NCBI GenBank assembly: GCA_050117725.1
Contig: JASFME010000056.1
Location: 1 to 11,265 of the forward strand
Direction of reading: 5' to 3'
Length of the DNA stretch: 11,265 bases
From: JASFJH01 sp050117725
GTDB lineage: Bacteria; Pseudomonadota; Gammaproteobacteria; AKS1
Shown piece by piece: positions 1 through 6,911 of this stretch (its first letter is position 1; each line of letters starts with the position of its first letter). The notes under the pieces are model-generated. The model ran no database searches. It was not told the origin of the DNA and saw only the letters and a program-made list of their open reading frames with translations. A program made the position numbers and the translations under genes.

Positions 1-88
1 CATACCAGGTCAGGGTAGCAATATTCGATGACAGGCAAGGGGATCGGGTACACTACGTCCCCGGAAACATCAGCATATGGAGACAGTT

Positions 89-478
89 ATGTACGGTTTT
101 TCAGTCAAGTTTAACGGTAGTTTCGACGATGCCATCACCCGCGTCACCGAGGAGTTGCAGAAGGAAGGTTTTGGCGTCCTGACCGAGATCGATGTCAAGG
201 CCACGCTGAAAAAGAAACTCGATATCGACAAGCGCCCGTACAAGATCCTTGGCGCCTGTAACCCTGTACTTGCTAACCAGGCGATTGATGCCGAACCGGA
301 TATCGGCCTGTTGCTGCCATGCAACGTGCTCGTGCGCGAGGATGAAAACGGCGATGTCATCGTCGGTTTCATGGACCCGAACGCCGTGCTGCAACTTGTT
401 GACCGTGAAGAGGTTGGCGCACTGGCCGCGCAGGTGCGCGAAAAACTCGAACGCGTTCGCGACGGCCTGAACCAGTAA
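89..478 (+). CDS. DUF302 family protein, first gene of copper operon
   Basis: Small soluble protein of 129 residues that matches the DUF302 family by its opening MYGFSVKFNGSF, the VLTEIDVKATLKKKLDID stretch, GACNP and the closing IGLLLPCNVLV / MDPNAVLQL blocks. The biochemical function of the family is unknown. I see no signal peptide or membrane segment, so it is probably cytoplasmic. Two cysteines (residues 57 and 78) sit in the conserved GACNP and LPCNV positions. I chose ATG 89 because GGAG (79-82) lies six bases before it and DUF302 proteins usually begin MYGF. An in-frame ATG at 77 would add four residues (METV) and has only a distant GGAA. It ends 18 bases before copZ, so it is almost certainly cotranscribed with copZ and copA; a role in copper handling is inferred from that context only. 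Confidence 0.9.
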   Translation: MYGFSVKFNGSFDDAITRVTEELQKEGFGVLTEIDVKATLKKKLDIDKRPYKILGACNPVLANQAIDAEPDIGLLLPCNVLVREDENGDVIVGFMDPNAVLQLVDREEVGALAAQVREKLERVRDGLNQ

Positions 479-496
479 TTATACGGAGGCTGAATT

Positions 497-700
497 ATGG
501 CTGAGGTGACCCTGAAAATCGAAGGCATGAAGTGCAGTGGCTGTGTTGCCAGTGTCAAACAGGCGCTCGAGGTGATCGAGGGTGTCGACTCGGTAGAGGT
601 CAGCCTTGAGCAGCACATGGCGAAGATCAGTGGTAATGCCGATCCCGGCATTCTCGCCGAGGCCGTGACCTCGGCCGGATATCCGGCCGAGGTGGCCTGA
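497..700 (+). CDS. copZ: CopZ-like copper chaperone (single HMA domain)
   Basis: A 67-residue protein consisting of one heavy-metal-associated (HMA) domain. The metal-binding GMKCSGCV motif puts the two cysteine ligands at residues 14 and 17, and the end (SAGYPAEV) is typical of the domain. Such proteins bind Cu+ in the cytoplasm and pass it to a CopA ATPase or a copper sensor. GGAGG (485-489) gives a strong ribosome binding site. The gene sits between the DUF302 gene and copA, with only six bases to copA. It is in the same reading frame as copA, so it looks like the first metal-binding domain of a two-domain CopA cut off by one TGA (698-700). The last codons lie inside a perfect 26-bp palindrome (668-693). 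It could be called a generic HMA-domain protein; the operon makes copper the likely metal. Confidence 0.9.
   Translation: MAEVTLKIEGMKCSGCVASVKQALEVIEGVDSVEVSLEQHMAKISGNADPGILAEAVTSAGYPAEVA
668..693. repeat. Perfect 26-bp palindrome at copZ end, before copA start
   Basis: The left half ACCTCGGCCGGAT is followed directly by its exact reverse complement, with no mismatch. As RNA it can fold into an 11-bp, very GC-rich stem with an AUAU loop. It lies inside the copZ coding sequence (codons for TSAGYPAEV), ends 4 bases before the TGA and 13 bases before the copA ATG. There is no T-run after it, so it is not a standard intrinsic terminator. It could affect copA translation initiation, protect an mRNA end after processing, or be a by-product of GC-rich codon choice. 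Confidence 0.85.
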
Positions 701-706
701 GCGGGT

Positions 707-2929
707 ATGCCTGATAGACACACCGTGCGGTTGTCGATCGGCGGCATGAGCTGCGCCGGTTGCGTCGCGGCGGTTGAGGATGCACTGCGCAAGACCGACG
801 GCGTCGAGAGTGCCAGTGTCAACTTCGCCGAACATACCGCCGAGGTCAATGGCAGTGCCGAATCGGCCGAGCTGATCCGGGCAGTCGTGGCGGCCGGCTA
901 CGAGGCGGCCGAACTGCGCGGTGCGGAGGACGAGGCCGAAAAGGAGGCCGCCGAGTTTGCCCAGTACCGGCACCTGTTAAGGAAAAGCGCGGTCGCGGCC
1001 ATCATCGGCTTCCCGCTATTTGTCGCCAGCCTGCTCGGCAAGATGCCGGCCATTGATGCGCAGCTGTTCTGGCTGTGCATCGCAGCGGCCACCCTGTTTG
1101 TGCTCGTGTATTCCGGCGGCCAGTTCTTTAGCGGCGCATGGAAGTCATTTCGTGCCCACAACGCCAACATGGATACGCTGATCGCGCTCGGCACCGGCAC
1201 AGCCTGGCTGTATTCATTCCTGATTACGCTGTTCCCCACGCTCGTACCCGAGGACGCGCGGCATGTGTATTTCGAGGCAGCGACCATCATTATCTGTTTG
1301 ATTAATTTCGGCTCGGCGCTGGAGATGCGTGCCCGCGGCAAGACCTCGGAAGCAATCAAGCGGTTGATTGGCCTGCAACCGAAAACCGCGCGCGTCGTAC
1401 GCGAAGGCAAGGAAGTCGATGTGCCAATCGAGCAGGTCGGTCTGGAAGAAACCCTGCGCGTGCGTCCCGGTGAGAAGATCCCGGTGGATGGGATCGTGAT
1501 CGATGGTCATTCGAGTATCGACGAGTCGATGCTGACCGGTGAACCGCTGCCGGTCGAGAAGCAAACGGGCGACGAGGTGGTTGGCGGCACGGTCAATGGC
1601 CAGGGTACGTTTCTCATGCAGGCGAAAAAGATCGGCAGCGACACGATGCTCGCGCAGATCATCGACATGGTGCGTACCGCGCAGAATTCCAAGCCGGCGA
1701 TTGGCCGGCTTGCGGATCGTATAGCCAGCGTGTTTGTCCCGGGCGTGTTGATCATTGCTGTGCTGACCTGGCTGACCTGGTTCAACTTCGGCCCGGAACC
1801 GAAGATCAGTTACATGCTCGTGACCACGATGACCGTATTGATCATTGCCTGTCCCTGTGCGCTCGGCCTGGCGACACCGATCTCGATCATGGTCGGCGTC
1901 GGCAAGGCCGCCGAGTACGGCATCCTGATCCGCAATGGCGATGCGTTACAGCGTAGTGGCCAGCTCGATACGGTGGTACTCGACAAGACCGGCACGATCA
2001 CCCAGGGTATGCCGCGTGTGACAACGATCACAACTGTTCCCGGCTATGACGAGGACACGGTGTTGCGCCTGGCCGCGGCCGTTGAGGCCGGTTCGGAACA
2101 CCCGCTGGCCGCGGCCGTGTTACGCGCGAGTGATGAACGCAGCCTGGCACGGGATGAAGCCACCGCCTTCAAGGCGGTACCGGGACAAGGGGTGCAGGCC
2201 ACCGTAAACGGCAAGGTCGTACTGTTCGGTAACGCGCGTTTCATGCGGCATGAGCAGATCGATCTCGACGCGTTAACCCATGATGCGCAGGCGCTTGCCG
2301 CGCAGGGCGCGACACCGATGTACCTCGCCCATGAAGGCCGCGCCGTCGGGGTCATCGCGGTCGGTGACCCGATCAAGCCGGATTCATTTGCCGCGATTGC
2401 GGAGCTGCAACGTCACGGAATTCGCGTCGTCATGTTGACCGGTGATAACGCTGTTACTGCTGCGGCAGTCGCTGACGAGGTCGGTGTGGACGAGGTCATG
2501 GCCGAGGTCCTGCCGCAGGACAAGGCCGACAAGGTTGCGACCTTGCAGGGTCAGGGACGGGTGGTCGGTATGGTCGGTGATGGTATCAACGATGCACCGG
2601 CACTGGCGCAGGCCGATGTCGGCTTTGCCATCGGCACGGGTACCGATGTCGCGATCGAAAGTGCGGATGTCACGTTAATCCGCGGTTCCCTGCATGGCGT
2701 CAAGGACGCGATTTCCATTTCGCGGGCAACGGTGCGTAATATCAAGCAAAACCTGTTTGGTGCCTTTATCTATAACTCACTGGGTATCCCGGTAGCAGCC
2801 GGTGTCTTGTTCCCGCTTTTCGGTATCCTGCTCAACCCGATTGTCGCCGGCGGAGCGATGGCCCTGTCTTCATTGACAGTGGTGACAAATGCCAACCGCC
2901 TGCGTTTTTTCTCGATCAATCGAGGATAG
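707..2929 (+). CDS. copA: Cu+-exporting P1B-1-type ATPase CopA
   Basis: Inner-membrane pump of 740 residues that exports cytoplasmic Cu+ (or Ag+) using ATP. Domain order: one N-terminal HMA domain with GMSCAGCV (Cys16, Cys19); four membrane segments at about 88-110, 118-140, 155-178 and 186-208; actuator domain with TGE at 277-279; two membrane segments including the CPC metal site (382-384); phosphorylation motif DKTGT with Asp426; SEHP at 463-466; GDGIND at 624-629; and two last helices. The final helices carry the copper-type signature, N682-X6-Y689-N690-X4-P695 and M718-ALSS, which marks P1B-1 Cu+ specificity rather than Zn/Cd. The start is ATG 707 with a weak GAGCGGG before it, six bases after the copZ stop. 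Only one HMA domain is present, whereas E. coli CopA has two; the missing one corresponds to copZ. No CueR or CsoR operator is evident in the short upstream region shown. Confidence 0.97.
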   Translation: MPDRHTVRLSIGGMSCAGCVAAVEDALRKTDGVESASVNFAEHTAEVNGSAESAELIRAVVAAGYEAAELRGAEDEAEKEAAEFAQYRHLLRKSAVAAIIGFPLFVASLLGKMPAIDAQLFWLCIAAATLFVLVYSGGQFFSGAWKSFRAHNANMDTLIALGTGTAWLYSFLITLFPTLVPEDARHVYFEAATIIICLINFGSALEMRARGKTSEAIKRLIGLQPKTARVVREGKEVDVPIEQVGLEETLRVRPGEKIPVDGIVIDGHSSIDESMLTGEPLPVEKQTGDEVVGGTVNGQGTFLMQAKKIGSDTMLAQIIDMVRTAQNSKPAIGRLADRIASVFVPGVLIIAVLTWLTWFNFGPEPKISYMLVTTMTVLIIACPCALGLATPISIMVGVGKAAEYGILIRNGDALQRSGQLDTVVLDKTGTITQGMPRVTTITTVPGYDEDTVLRLAAAVEAGSEHPLAAAVLRASDERSLARDEATAFKAVPGQGVQATVNGKVVLFGNARFMRHEQIDLDALTHDAQALAAQGATPMYLAHEGRAVGVIAVGDPIKPDSFAAIAELQRHGIRVVMLTGDNAVTAAAVADEVGVDEVMAEVLPQDKADKVATLQGQGRVVGMVGDGINDAPALAQADVGFAIGTGTDVAIESADVTLIRGSLHGVKDAISISRATVRNIKQNLFGAFIYNSLGIPVAAGVLFPLFGILLNPIVAGGAMALSSLTVVTNANRLRFFSINRG

Positions 2930-2952
2930 GTTTTCCGTTTACTCGCCTGGAA

Positions 2953-3711
2953 TCAGACTTTTATCCACGGGTTGATATCTATGGTGCCGAGGATCGTTTT
3001 CGAGCGCCTGTCCAGCACGACAACCATATCGTGATGCTTGCCGGAAAGCGGGTAGGCAACGATATGTTCGAGGGTTTTATCGTGCTGATTCAAAAATGTA
3101 TCAATAAGCGGTTTTGATTCCTTGATTTTCTCGGCATATTTCGCCAGGTCAATGGCGTCCTTGTAATGGTTTTCAATGTAATTGCCCAGCTCGCGGTAAA
3201 ACTCGGGGCGTTTATCAAAAGAGGGTTTACCTTCCAGTGCCTCGAATAGCACCTGCTCGGCAACTTTCGGGTCTGTCGGCTTTTCGGCATAGACCCATGT
3301 CGGGCCGAAGGTGTTCAGGTCGATCTTGCTTGAATCGAGTTGCTTCAGGTAGCCGGGTGCTATCTCTGCTTTCGGTATAACGGTAAAGCGGTCGACGCCA
3401 AAGGCGACGAAGGCCGGCCGTTCAGAATAGACAATCGATGCGCCATAGATAAAGGCACTGAGTTGCACCAGCGCGATCAGGCTCAGATCGAACTTCAGAC
3501 CTTTTTTGCCTGGTTTGAAAACAACCAGGGTCAGCAAGGGACCAAGTACGATATCGACAGAGACCAGGATCTGGATTGGCAGGATCGTCCCTTCCACCGT
3601 AAACAGCGGTGACGGGTACCAGACGAAAAAGGTAAGGAACAGGAACAGACCGACGATTGTGGCACTGATCCCCAGATGCGCCAGGAATGCTTTGTAGCGA
3701 TTCATGTGCAT
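2953..3711 (-). CDS. TfpX/TfpZ-like type IV pilin accessory protein
   Basis: A 252-residue inner-membrane protein resembling the TfpX/TfpZ (FimB-like) type IV pilin accessory family, which in Moraxella and Acinetobacter relatives assists a specific pilin; the mechanism is not well known. Three hydrophobic helices lie near residues 10-31, 44-66 and 72-93. Family blocks visible are FFVWYPSPLF, SVDIVLGPLLTLVVFKPGKKGLKFDLS, YGASIVYSERPAFVAF and DRFTV. The remainder is a probably periplasmic, charged domain of about 150 residues. I start at ATG 3711 (AGGAG 10 bases before it); ATG 3705 (MNRYKAF) is an alternative, and a TTG at 3729 overlaps the ribosome binding site and is unlikely. No pilin gene is visible in this window, so the partner is elsewhere or lost. 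G+C is about 50% in three sampled lines, below its neighbours. It converges on copA with a 23-base gap and follows rnd on the same strand. Confidence 0.85.
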   Translation of the reverse strand: MHMNRYKAFLAHLGISATIVGLFLFLTFFVWYPSPLFTVEGTILPIQILVSVDIVLGPLLTLVVFKPGKKGLKFDLSLIALVQLSAFIYGASIVYSERPAFVAFGVDRFTVIPKAEIAPGYLKQLDSSKIDLNTFGPTWVYAEKPTDPKVAEQVLFEALEGKPSFDKRPEFYRELGNYIENHYKDAIDLAKYAEKIKESKPLIDTFLNQHDKTLEHIVAYPLSGKHHDMVVVLDRRSKTILGTIDINPWIKV

Positions 3712-3761
3712 GGGCCGGCTTCTCCTCAAAGATTATTCAGCAAACAGCCGTTGAACAATTT

Positions 3762-3779
3762 TCAGAAAAGTTATTCTGA
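3762..3779. repeat. Inverted repeat TCAGAA-N6-TTCTGA in tfpX/Z-like leader
   Basis: The arms TCAGAA (3762-3767) and TTCTGA (3774-3779) are exact inverted copies with a 6-base spacer. They lie between rnd and the tfpX/Z-like gene, just downstream of the candidate minus-strand promoter. They could be a small leader hairpin or an operator near the transcription start. No T-run follows on the minus strand, so it is not a convincing rnd terminator. Confidence 0.4.
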
Positions 3780-3788
3780 CAGCCCGTT

Positions 3789-3816
3789 ATATTAGCCAGA
3801 GACTGATTTTTATCAA
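3789..3816 (-). promoter_or_regulatory. Candidate sigma-70 promoter for tfpX/Z-like gene
   Basis: On the minus strand, TTGATA (3816-3811; one mismatch to TTGACA) is followed after 16 bases by TAATAT (3794-3789; four of six matches to TATAAT). The -35 overlaps the rnd stop codon. Transcription would begin near 3782, leaving a leader of about 70 bases before ATG 3711. This would let the tfpX/Z-like gene be expressed apart from rnd. Such matches also occur by chance in AT-rich DNA. Confidence 0.35.
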
Positions 3817-4919
3817 GCGGCAGCGGTTTCAAGCAGGGACTGTAGCGCGTCGCCAACCAGTTCTGCCCGCCAGCCCTGTAACACTGCGACGTCGCGTTCG
3901 CCCCGCACCAGCCGATCGATATCCTTGCGTGTTGCGAGCAATGCCGGGTCGACATCGTGCTGTTCTCCGGTCGTCAGGATAAGCTGGCGGATTTTTTTTG
4001 CCAGGGCTTTTTCTTCCTTGCCCGGTATGTGCCGCTCGGCCGGTTCCGGCCACTGCTCCTGCGGTACAGTCAGCGCATCTGCAATCACACCGAGCAGTTC
4101 GGTGCCGAAGCGTTTGAGTTGTTTCGCAGTAAGTCCGGCCTCGGCCAGTTGTTCCGGTTGTTGTGGCCGCAGATCGGCCAGCGTGAACAGGCAGTCATCG
4201 GACAGCACCCAGCGGCGCGGAATATCCATATGCTGGGCCCGTTGTTCACGCCAGGCCGCGAGTCGTTGCAGGATGAGCAGACTTTGCGGCGGCAATCGAC
4301 TGGCGCCTTTCAGGCGTTGCCAGGCCCGTTCCGGCGGGTTTGCATACAGGTCTGCTGCCTCGAGTCGTGCACAGACCTCGCGGTGCCAGCTTTCACGGCC
4401 ACGCTTGCGGAGTTGTTGGCGTTGCAGTTTATACACACTGGCCAGATAGTCGACATCGTCGGCGGCGTAGCGTAACTGTGCCTCGCTTAATGGCCGCTGG
4501 CTCCAGTCAGTGCGCGTATGGGACTTGTCGAGGCGGGCGTCGCAGAGTTTTTCCACGAGTGCGGCATAGCTGACCTGCCCGGGAATACCGAGCAGGGCGG
4601 CAGCGAGCTGGGTATCAAACAGCGGCGCAGGCACGCGGCCACGCAGATGGTAAAACAGCTCCATATCCTGCGAGGCGGAATGAAAGATCTTCGTGATGGC
4701 CGGGTCTTCGAGTATCTCGCACAGTTCAGACAGATCATCGAGCGCCAGTGCATCGACGAGATAGATTTTTTCACCGTTATTGATCTGGAGCAGGCATAAC
4801 TGCGGATAATAGGTTTTCTCACGCATGAATTCGGTATCCAGCGCGAGCCACCCGCTGCCGTGCAACTCATGACACAGTTGTTGTAGTTGTTCGGGCTTGT
4901 CGATGTATTCGCGTTGCAT
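3813..4919 (-). CDS. rnd: Ribonuclease D
   Basis: A 368-residue 3'-to-5' exoribonuclease of the DEDD superfamily that trims tRNA 3' ends in the cytoplasm. The exonuclease domain shows ExoI as DTEF (Asp28, Glu30), ExoII as HSASQDMELF (Asp85) and ExoIII as YAADDVDYL (Tyr151, Asp155). These numbers, counted from ATG 4919, coincide with the catalytic residues I recall for E. coli RNase D, which is the main reason for choosing this start over the upstream TTG at 5003, whose extra 28 residues look unlike the family. An HRDC domain follows (about residues 205-285, including LAAWREQRAQHMDIPRRWVL), then a second, weaker HRDC-like C-terminal region. Length is close to E. coli's 375. No clear Shine-Dalgarno sequence precedes ATG 4919. 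It ends in tandem stops TGA-TAA and is divergent from the membrane protein gene at 4995. Confidence 0.95.
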   Translation of the reverse strand: MQREYIDKPEQLQQLCHELHGSGWLALDTEFMREKTYYPQLCLLQINNGEKIYLVDALALDDLSELCEILEDPAITKIFHSASQDMELFYHLRGRVPAPLFDTQLAAALLGIPGQVSYAALVEKLCDARLDKSHTRTDWSQRPLSEAQLRYAADDVDYLASVYKLQRQQLRKRGRESWHREVCARLEAADLYANPPERAWQRLKGASRLPPQSLLILQRLAAWREQRAQHMDIPRRWVLSDDCLFTLADLRPQQPEQLAEAGLTAKQLKRFGTELLGVIADALTVPQEQWPEPAERHIPGKEEKALAKKIRQLILTTGEQHDVDPALLATRKDIDRLVRGERDVAVLQGWRAELVGDALQSLLETAAA

Positions 4920-4939
4920 GGCGCGCAAGTCTAACAGGA

Positions 4940-4957
4940 ACTGCCCGCCTCGGCAGT
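4940..4957. repeat. Inverted repeat ACTGCC-N6-GGCAGT between divergent genes
   Basis: Exact 6-bp arms (4940-4945 and 4952-4957) lie in the 75-base space between rnd (minus strand, start 4919) and the membrane protein gene (plus strand, start 4995). Promoters for both directions should lie in or near this space, but I found no good -35/-10 pair. The repeat could be an operator or a hairpin in the rnd leader; short arms make chance possible. Confidence 0.35.
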
Positions 4958-4994
4958 AATGGCGCAATTGTGGCGGAGCAGGTAAGCTTTGCGC

Positions 4995-5510
4995 ATGTAT
5001 CAAGTTGTGTTGCGATTGCTGGATATCTGCATGTTTCGCGCCGGTCCGCAGGATCTGCCAGCCTCTCCGTGGCTGTTGAAACTACTGTTTGCCTCCTATA
5101 TCGGTGTCGGCGTACTGGCCGGCCGTCTACTCGGCTCGGTGCCGAAAGCCTTTGCCGAGGCGATGTTCGATGCCAGCATCCTCGGTCTTGTGTTGTTCGT
5201 ATTCCTGAACTGGCGTGGTCTGGCTGTGCGGTTTGTGCAGGTCTATTCGGCTGCGCTGGGTTGCGGCACGGTTATCAATACACTGGCGCTGCCGCTTATC
5301 TACGGTATTGCCGCAGCGCAGGCGAGTGGCGGCGTGTCGATTGAACTGGCGCTGATCTGGGTGGCCATCCTCGGCTGGGATATCGCCGTGTTTGCCCACA
5401 TCCTGCGACATGCCTTTAATATCAGTCTGGGCCGCGGTTTCATGTTCAGTGTGATTTATGTCGTGGCCTATTACCAGCTGGCATCGGCCCTGTTTCTCGA
5501 GGCAAGTTAA
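4995..5510 (+). CDS. Uncharacterised multi-pass membrane protein
   Basis: I do not recognise this 171-residue protein. It has about five hydrophobic segments near residues 26-46, 57-75, 82-105, 115-135 and 147-168, with few charges between them, and no catalytic motif. An N-terminal amphipathic stretch (MYQVVLRLLDICMFRAGPQDLP) precedes the first helix. Signal-less inner-membrane location is inferred from hydrophobicity. ATG 4995 is preferred (AGGT at 4980-4983 upstream) over a TTG at 4989. Its stop codon TAA shares one base with the mpl ATG (TAATG), implying translational coupling with mpl and a shared operon. A role linked to envelope or cell-wall recycling is a guess from this context only. 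Confidence 0.8.
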   Translation: MYQVVLRLLDICMFRAGPQDLPASPWLLKLLFASYIGVGVLAGRLLGSVPKAFAEAMFDASILGLVLFVFLNWRGLAVRFVQVYSAALGCGTVINTLALPLIYGIAAAQASGGVSIELALIWVAILGWDIAVFAHILRHAFNISLGRGFMFSVIYVVAYYQLASALFLEAS

Positions 5511-6862
5511 TGCACGTTCATATACTCGGTATCTGCGGCACGTTCATGGGCGGACTGGCACAACTCGCCGCCGCCGCCGGGCACCGTGTCAGCGGCCAGG
5601 ATGCCGGCGTCTACCCGCCGATGAGTACGCAACTCGAACAGGCCGGTATCGCATTGCATGAAGGCTATGATGCCGCCCCCCTCGATCCGGCACCGGATAT
5701 CGTCGTGATCGGCAACGCGCTGTCGCGTGGCAATCCTGCTGTCGAGTATGTGTTGGACCACAACCTGCCGTATACCTCCGGGCCGCAGTTTCTCGCCGAG
5801 CATGTATTAAAGGAACGCTGGGTGCTCGGCGTGGCCGGCACGCATGGCAAGACAACGACGGCCAGCCTGCTCGCACATATCCTCGACGAATGTGGCCTTG
5901 CGCCGGGTTTTCTGATCGGCGGGGTGCCACAGGGCTTTGGCGTGTCCGCCCGGCTCGGCGATACGCCGTTTTTCGTTATCGAGGCGGATGAGTACGATAC
6001 AGCGTTTTTCGACAAGCGTTCGAAGTTTGTGCATTACCATCCGCGCACCCTGATCCTGAACAACCTTGAGTTCGATCATGCTGACATCTTCGACGATCTT
6101 GCGGCGATTCAGCGGCAATTTCACCACCTCGTGCGTACCGTGCCAGGTAACGGCCTGATTATCGAGTCCGCCGGTGATGCTGCACTGCAGGCCGTGATCG
6201 CACAGGGGTGCTGGACGCCGCGCGAGCGCTTTGCCCTGCAAGGCGATGTGGACTGGCGCGCGGACAATATCGAGGACGAGGGCCGCGCCTTCAGCGTGAT
6301 CTGCGCGGGCAAACCGGCCGGTCAGATACGCTGGGACATGACCGGCCTGCACAATGTCAGTAACGCGCTTGCCGCGATCGCCGCGGCCCGGCATGTCGGC
6401 GTACCACCAGCCGAGGCCGTCGCGGCGCTGTGCGGCTTTGCCGGCGTGAAGCGGCGCATGGAATTACGAGGCGAGGCAGGCGGCGTGACCGTCTATGACG
6501 ACTTCGCGCATCATCCGACCGCAATCGCCTCGACGCTGGAGGGCGCGCGCGCTGCATTGGGTGGCCGGATCATCGCGGTACTCGAGCCGCGTTCGAACAC
6601 GATGCGTATGGGTGTGCACCGTGCGCAGCTGGCCGCTTCACTCGATGCGGCCGATGCCGTGTTCCTGTTTCAACCGGCCGATCTGGACTGGCCACTCGGG
6701 GAGACTGCACAGGCCTGTCGCGCCCCGGCAAACGTCTATAAGGATATAGAAACACTGGTAGCGGCTATCGTCGCGCACAGTCGCGGGGGTGATCGCATCA
6801 TTGTCATGAGTAACGGCGCCTTTGGCGGCATTCACGAACGGCTGCTCAACGCCCTGTCCTGA
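5510..6862 (+). CDS. mpl: UDP-MurNAc:tripeptide ligase Mpl
   Basis: A 450-residue Mur-ligase-family enzyme that joins recycled L-Ala-gamma-D-Glu-meso-DAP tripeptide to UDP-N-acetylmuramate in the cytoplasm, returning muropeptides to peptidoglycan synthesis. The N-terminal nucleotide-sugar domain starts MHVHILGICGTFMGGLA, which is Mpl-like rather than MurC-like. The ATP P-loop GTHGKTTT is at 110-117, the central-domain EADEYD at 158-163 is followed by the Mpl-typical LNNLEFDHADIF, and the C-terminal domain carries YDDFAHHPTA at about 329-338. The end, MSNGAFGGIHERLL, also matches Mpl. Length is close to E. coli Mpl (457). It overlaps the preceding membrane protein gene by one base and is followed after 49 bases by ubiX. 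The substrate implies a meso-DAP cell wall. MurC was considered and rejected on these motifs. Confidence 0.95.
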   Translation: MHVHILGICGTFMGGLAQLAAAAGHRVSGQDAGVYPPMSTQLEQAGIALHEGYDAAPLDPAPDIVVIGNALSRGNPAVEYVLDHNLPYTSGPQFLAEHVLKERWVLGVAGTHGKTTTASLLAHILDECGLAPGFLIGGVPQGFGVSARLGDTPFFVIEADEYDTAFFDKRSKFVHYHPRTLILNNLEFDHADIFDDLAAIQRQFHHLVRTVPGNGLIIESAGDAALQAVIAQGCWTPRERFALQGDVDWRADNIEDEGRAFSVICAGKPAGQIRWDMTGLHNVSNALAAIAAARHVGVPPAEAVAALCGFAGVKRRMELRGEAGGVTVYDDFAHHPTAIASTLEGARAALGGRIIAVLEPRSNTMRMGVHRAQLAASLDAADAVFLFQPADLDWPLGETAQACRAPANVYKDIETLVAAIVAHSRGGDRIIVMSNGAFGGIHERLLNALS

Positions 6863-6911
6863 CGCAACTGATTCTCCAGCAGCCGCTTTTCATGCTAGGG
6901 TGTTGCTCCCT

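Noticed and set aside
1..76. Possible promoter (ATGACA at 28-33, TACACT at 49-54) and an open reading frame entering from the left edge in frame 3
   Set aside because: The spacing of 15 bases is too short for a convincing sigma-70 promoter and no CueR-type dyad is present. The open frame runs to 184 but overlaps the DUF302 gene by about 90 bases and has no recognisable family, so it is probably chance.
70..849. Long minus-strand open frame opposite the DUF302, copZ and copA start region
   Set aside because: Low-complexity Ser/Thr/Pro-rich translation antisense to well-supported genes; a shadow of GC-rich codons.
1762..1779. Tandem 9-bp repeat GCTGACCTG inside copA
   Set aside because: It encodes LTWLTW in a membrane helix and is only two copies; a coding coincidence is the simplest reading.
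2069..2118. 14-bp direct repeat CTGGCCGCGGCCGT (2069-2082 and 2105-2118) in copA
   Set aside because: Both copies encode LAAAV in the conserved LAAAVEAGSEHPLAAAV stretch of P-type ATPases, so the repeat follows from the protein and GC-rich codons.
2911..2924. Inverted repeat CTCGAT-CA-ATCGAG at the copA 3' end as a terminator
   Set aside because: The stem is only 5-6 bp and no T-run follows directly on either strand; T-rich bases appear six bases later on the plus strand. It may help but is not a sound terminator call.
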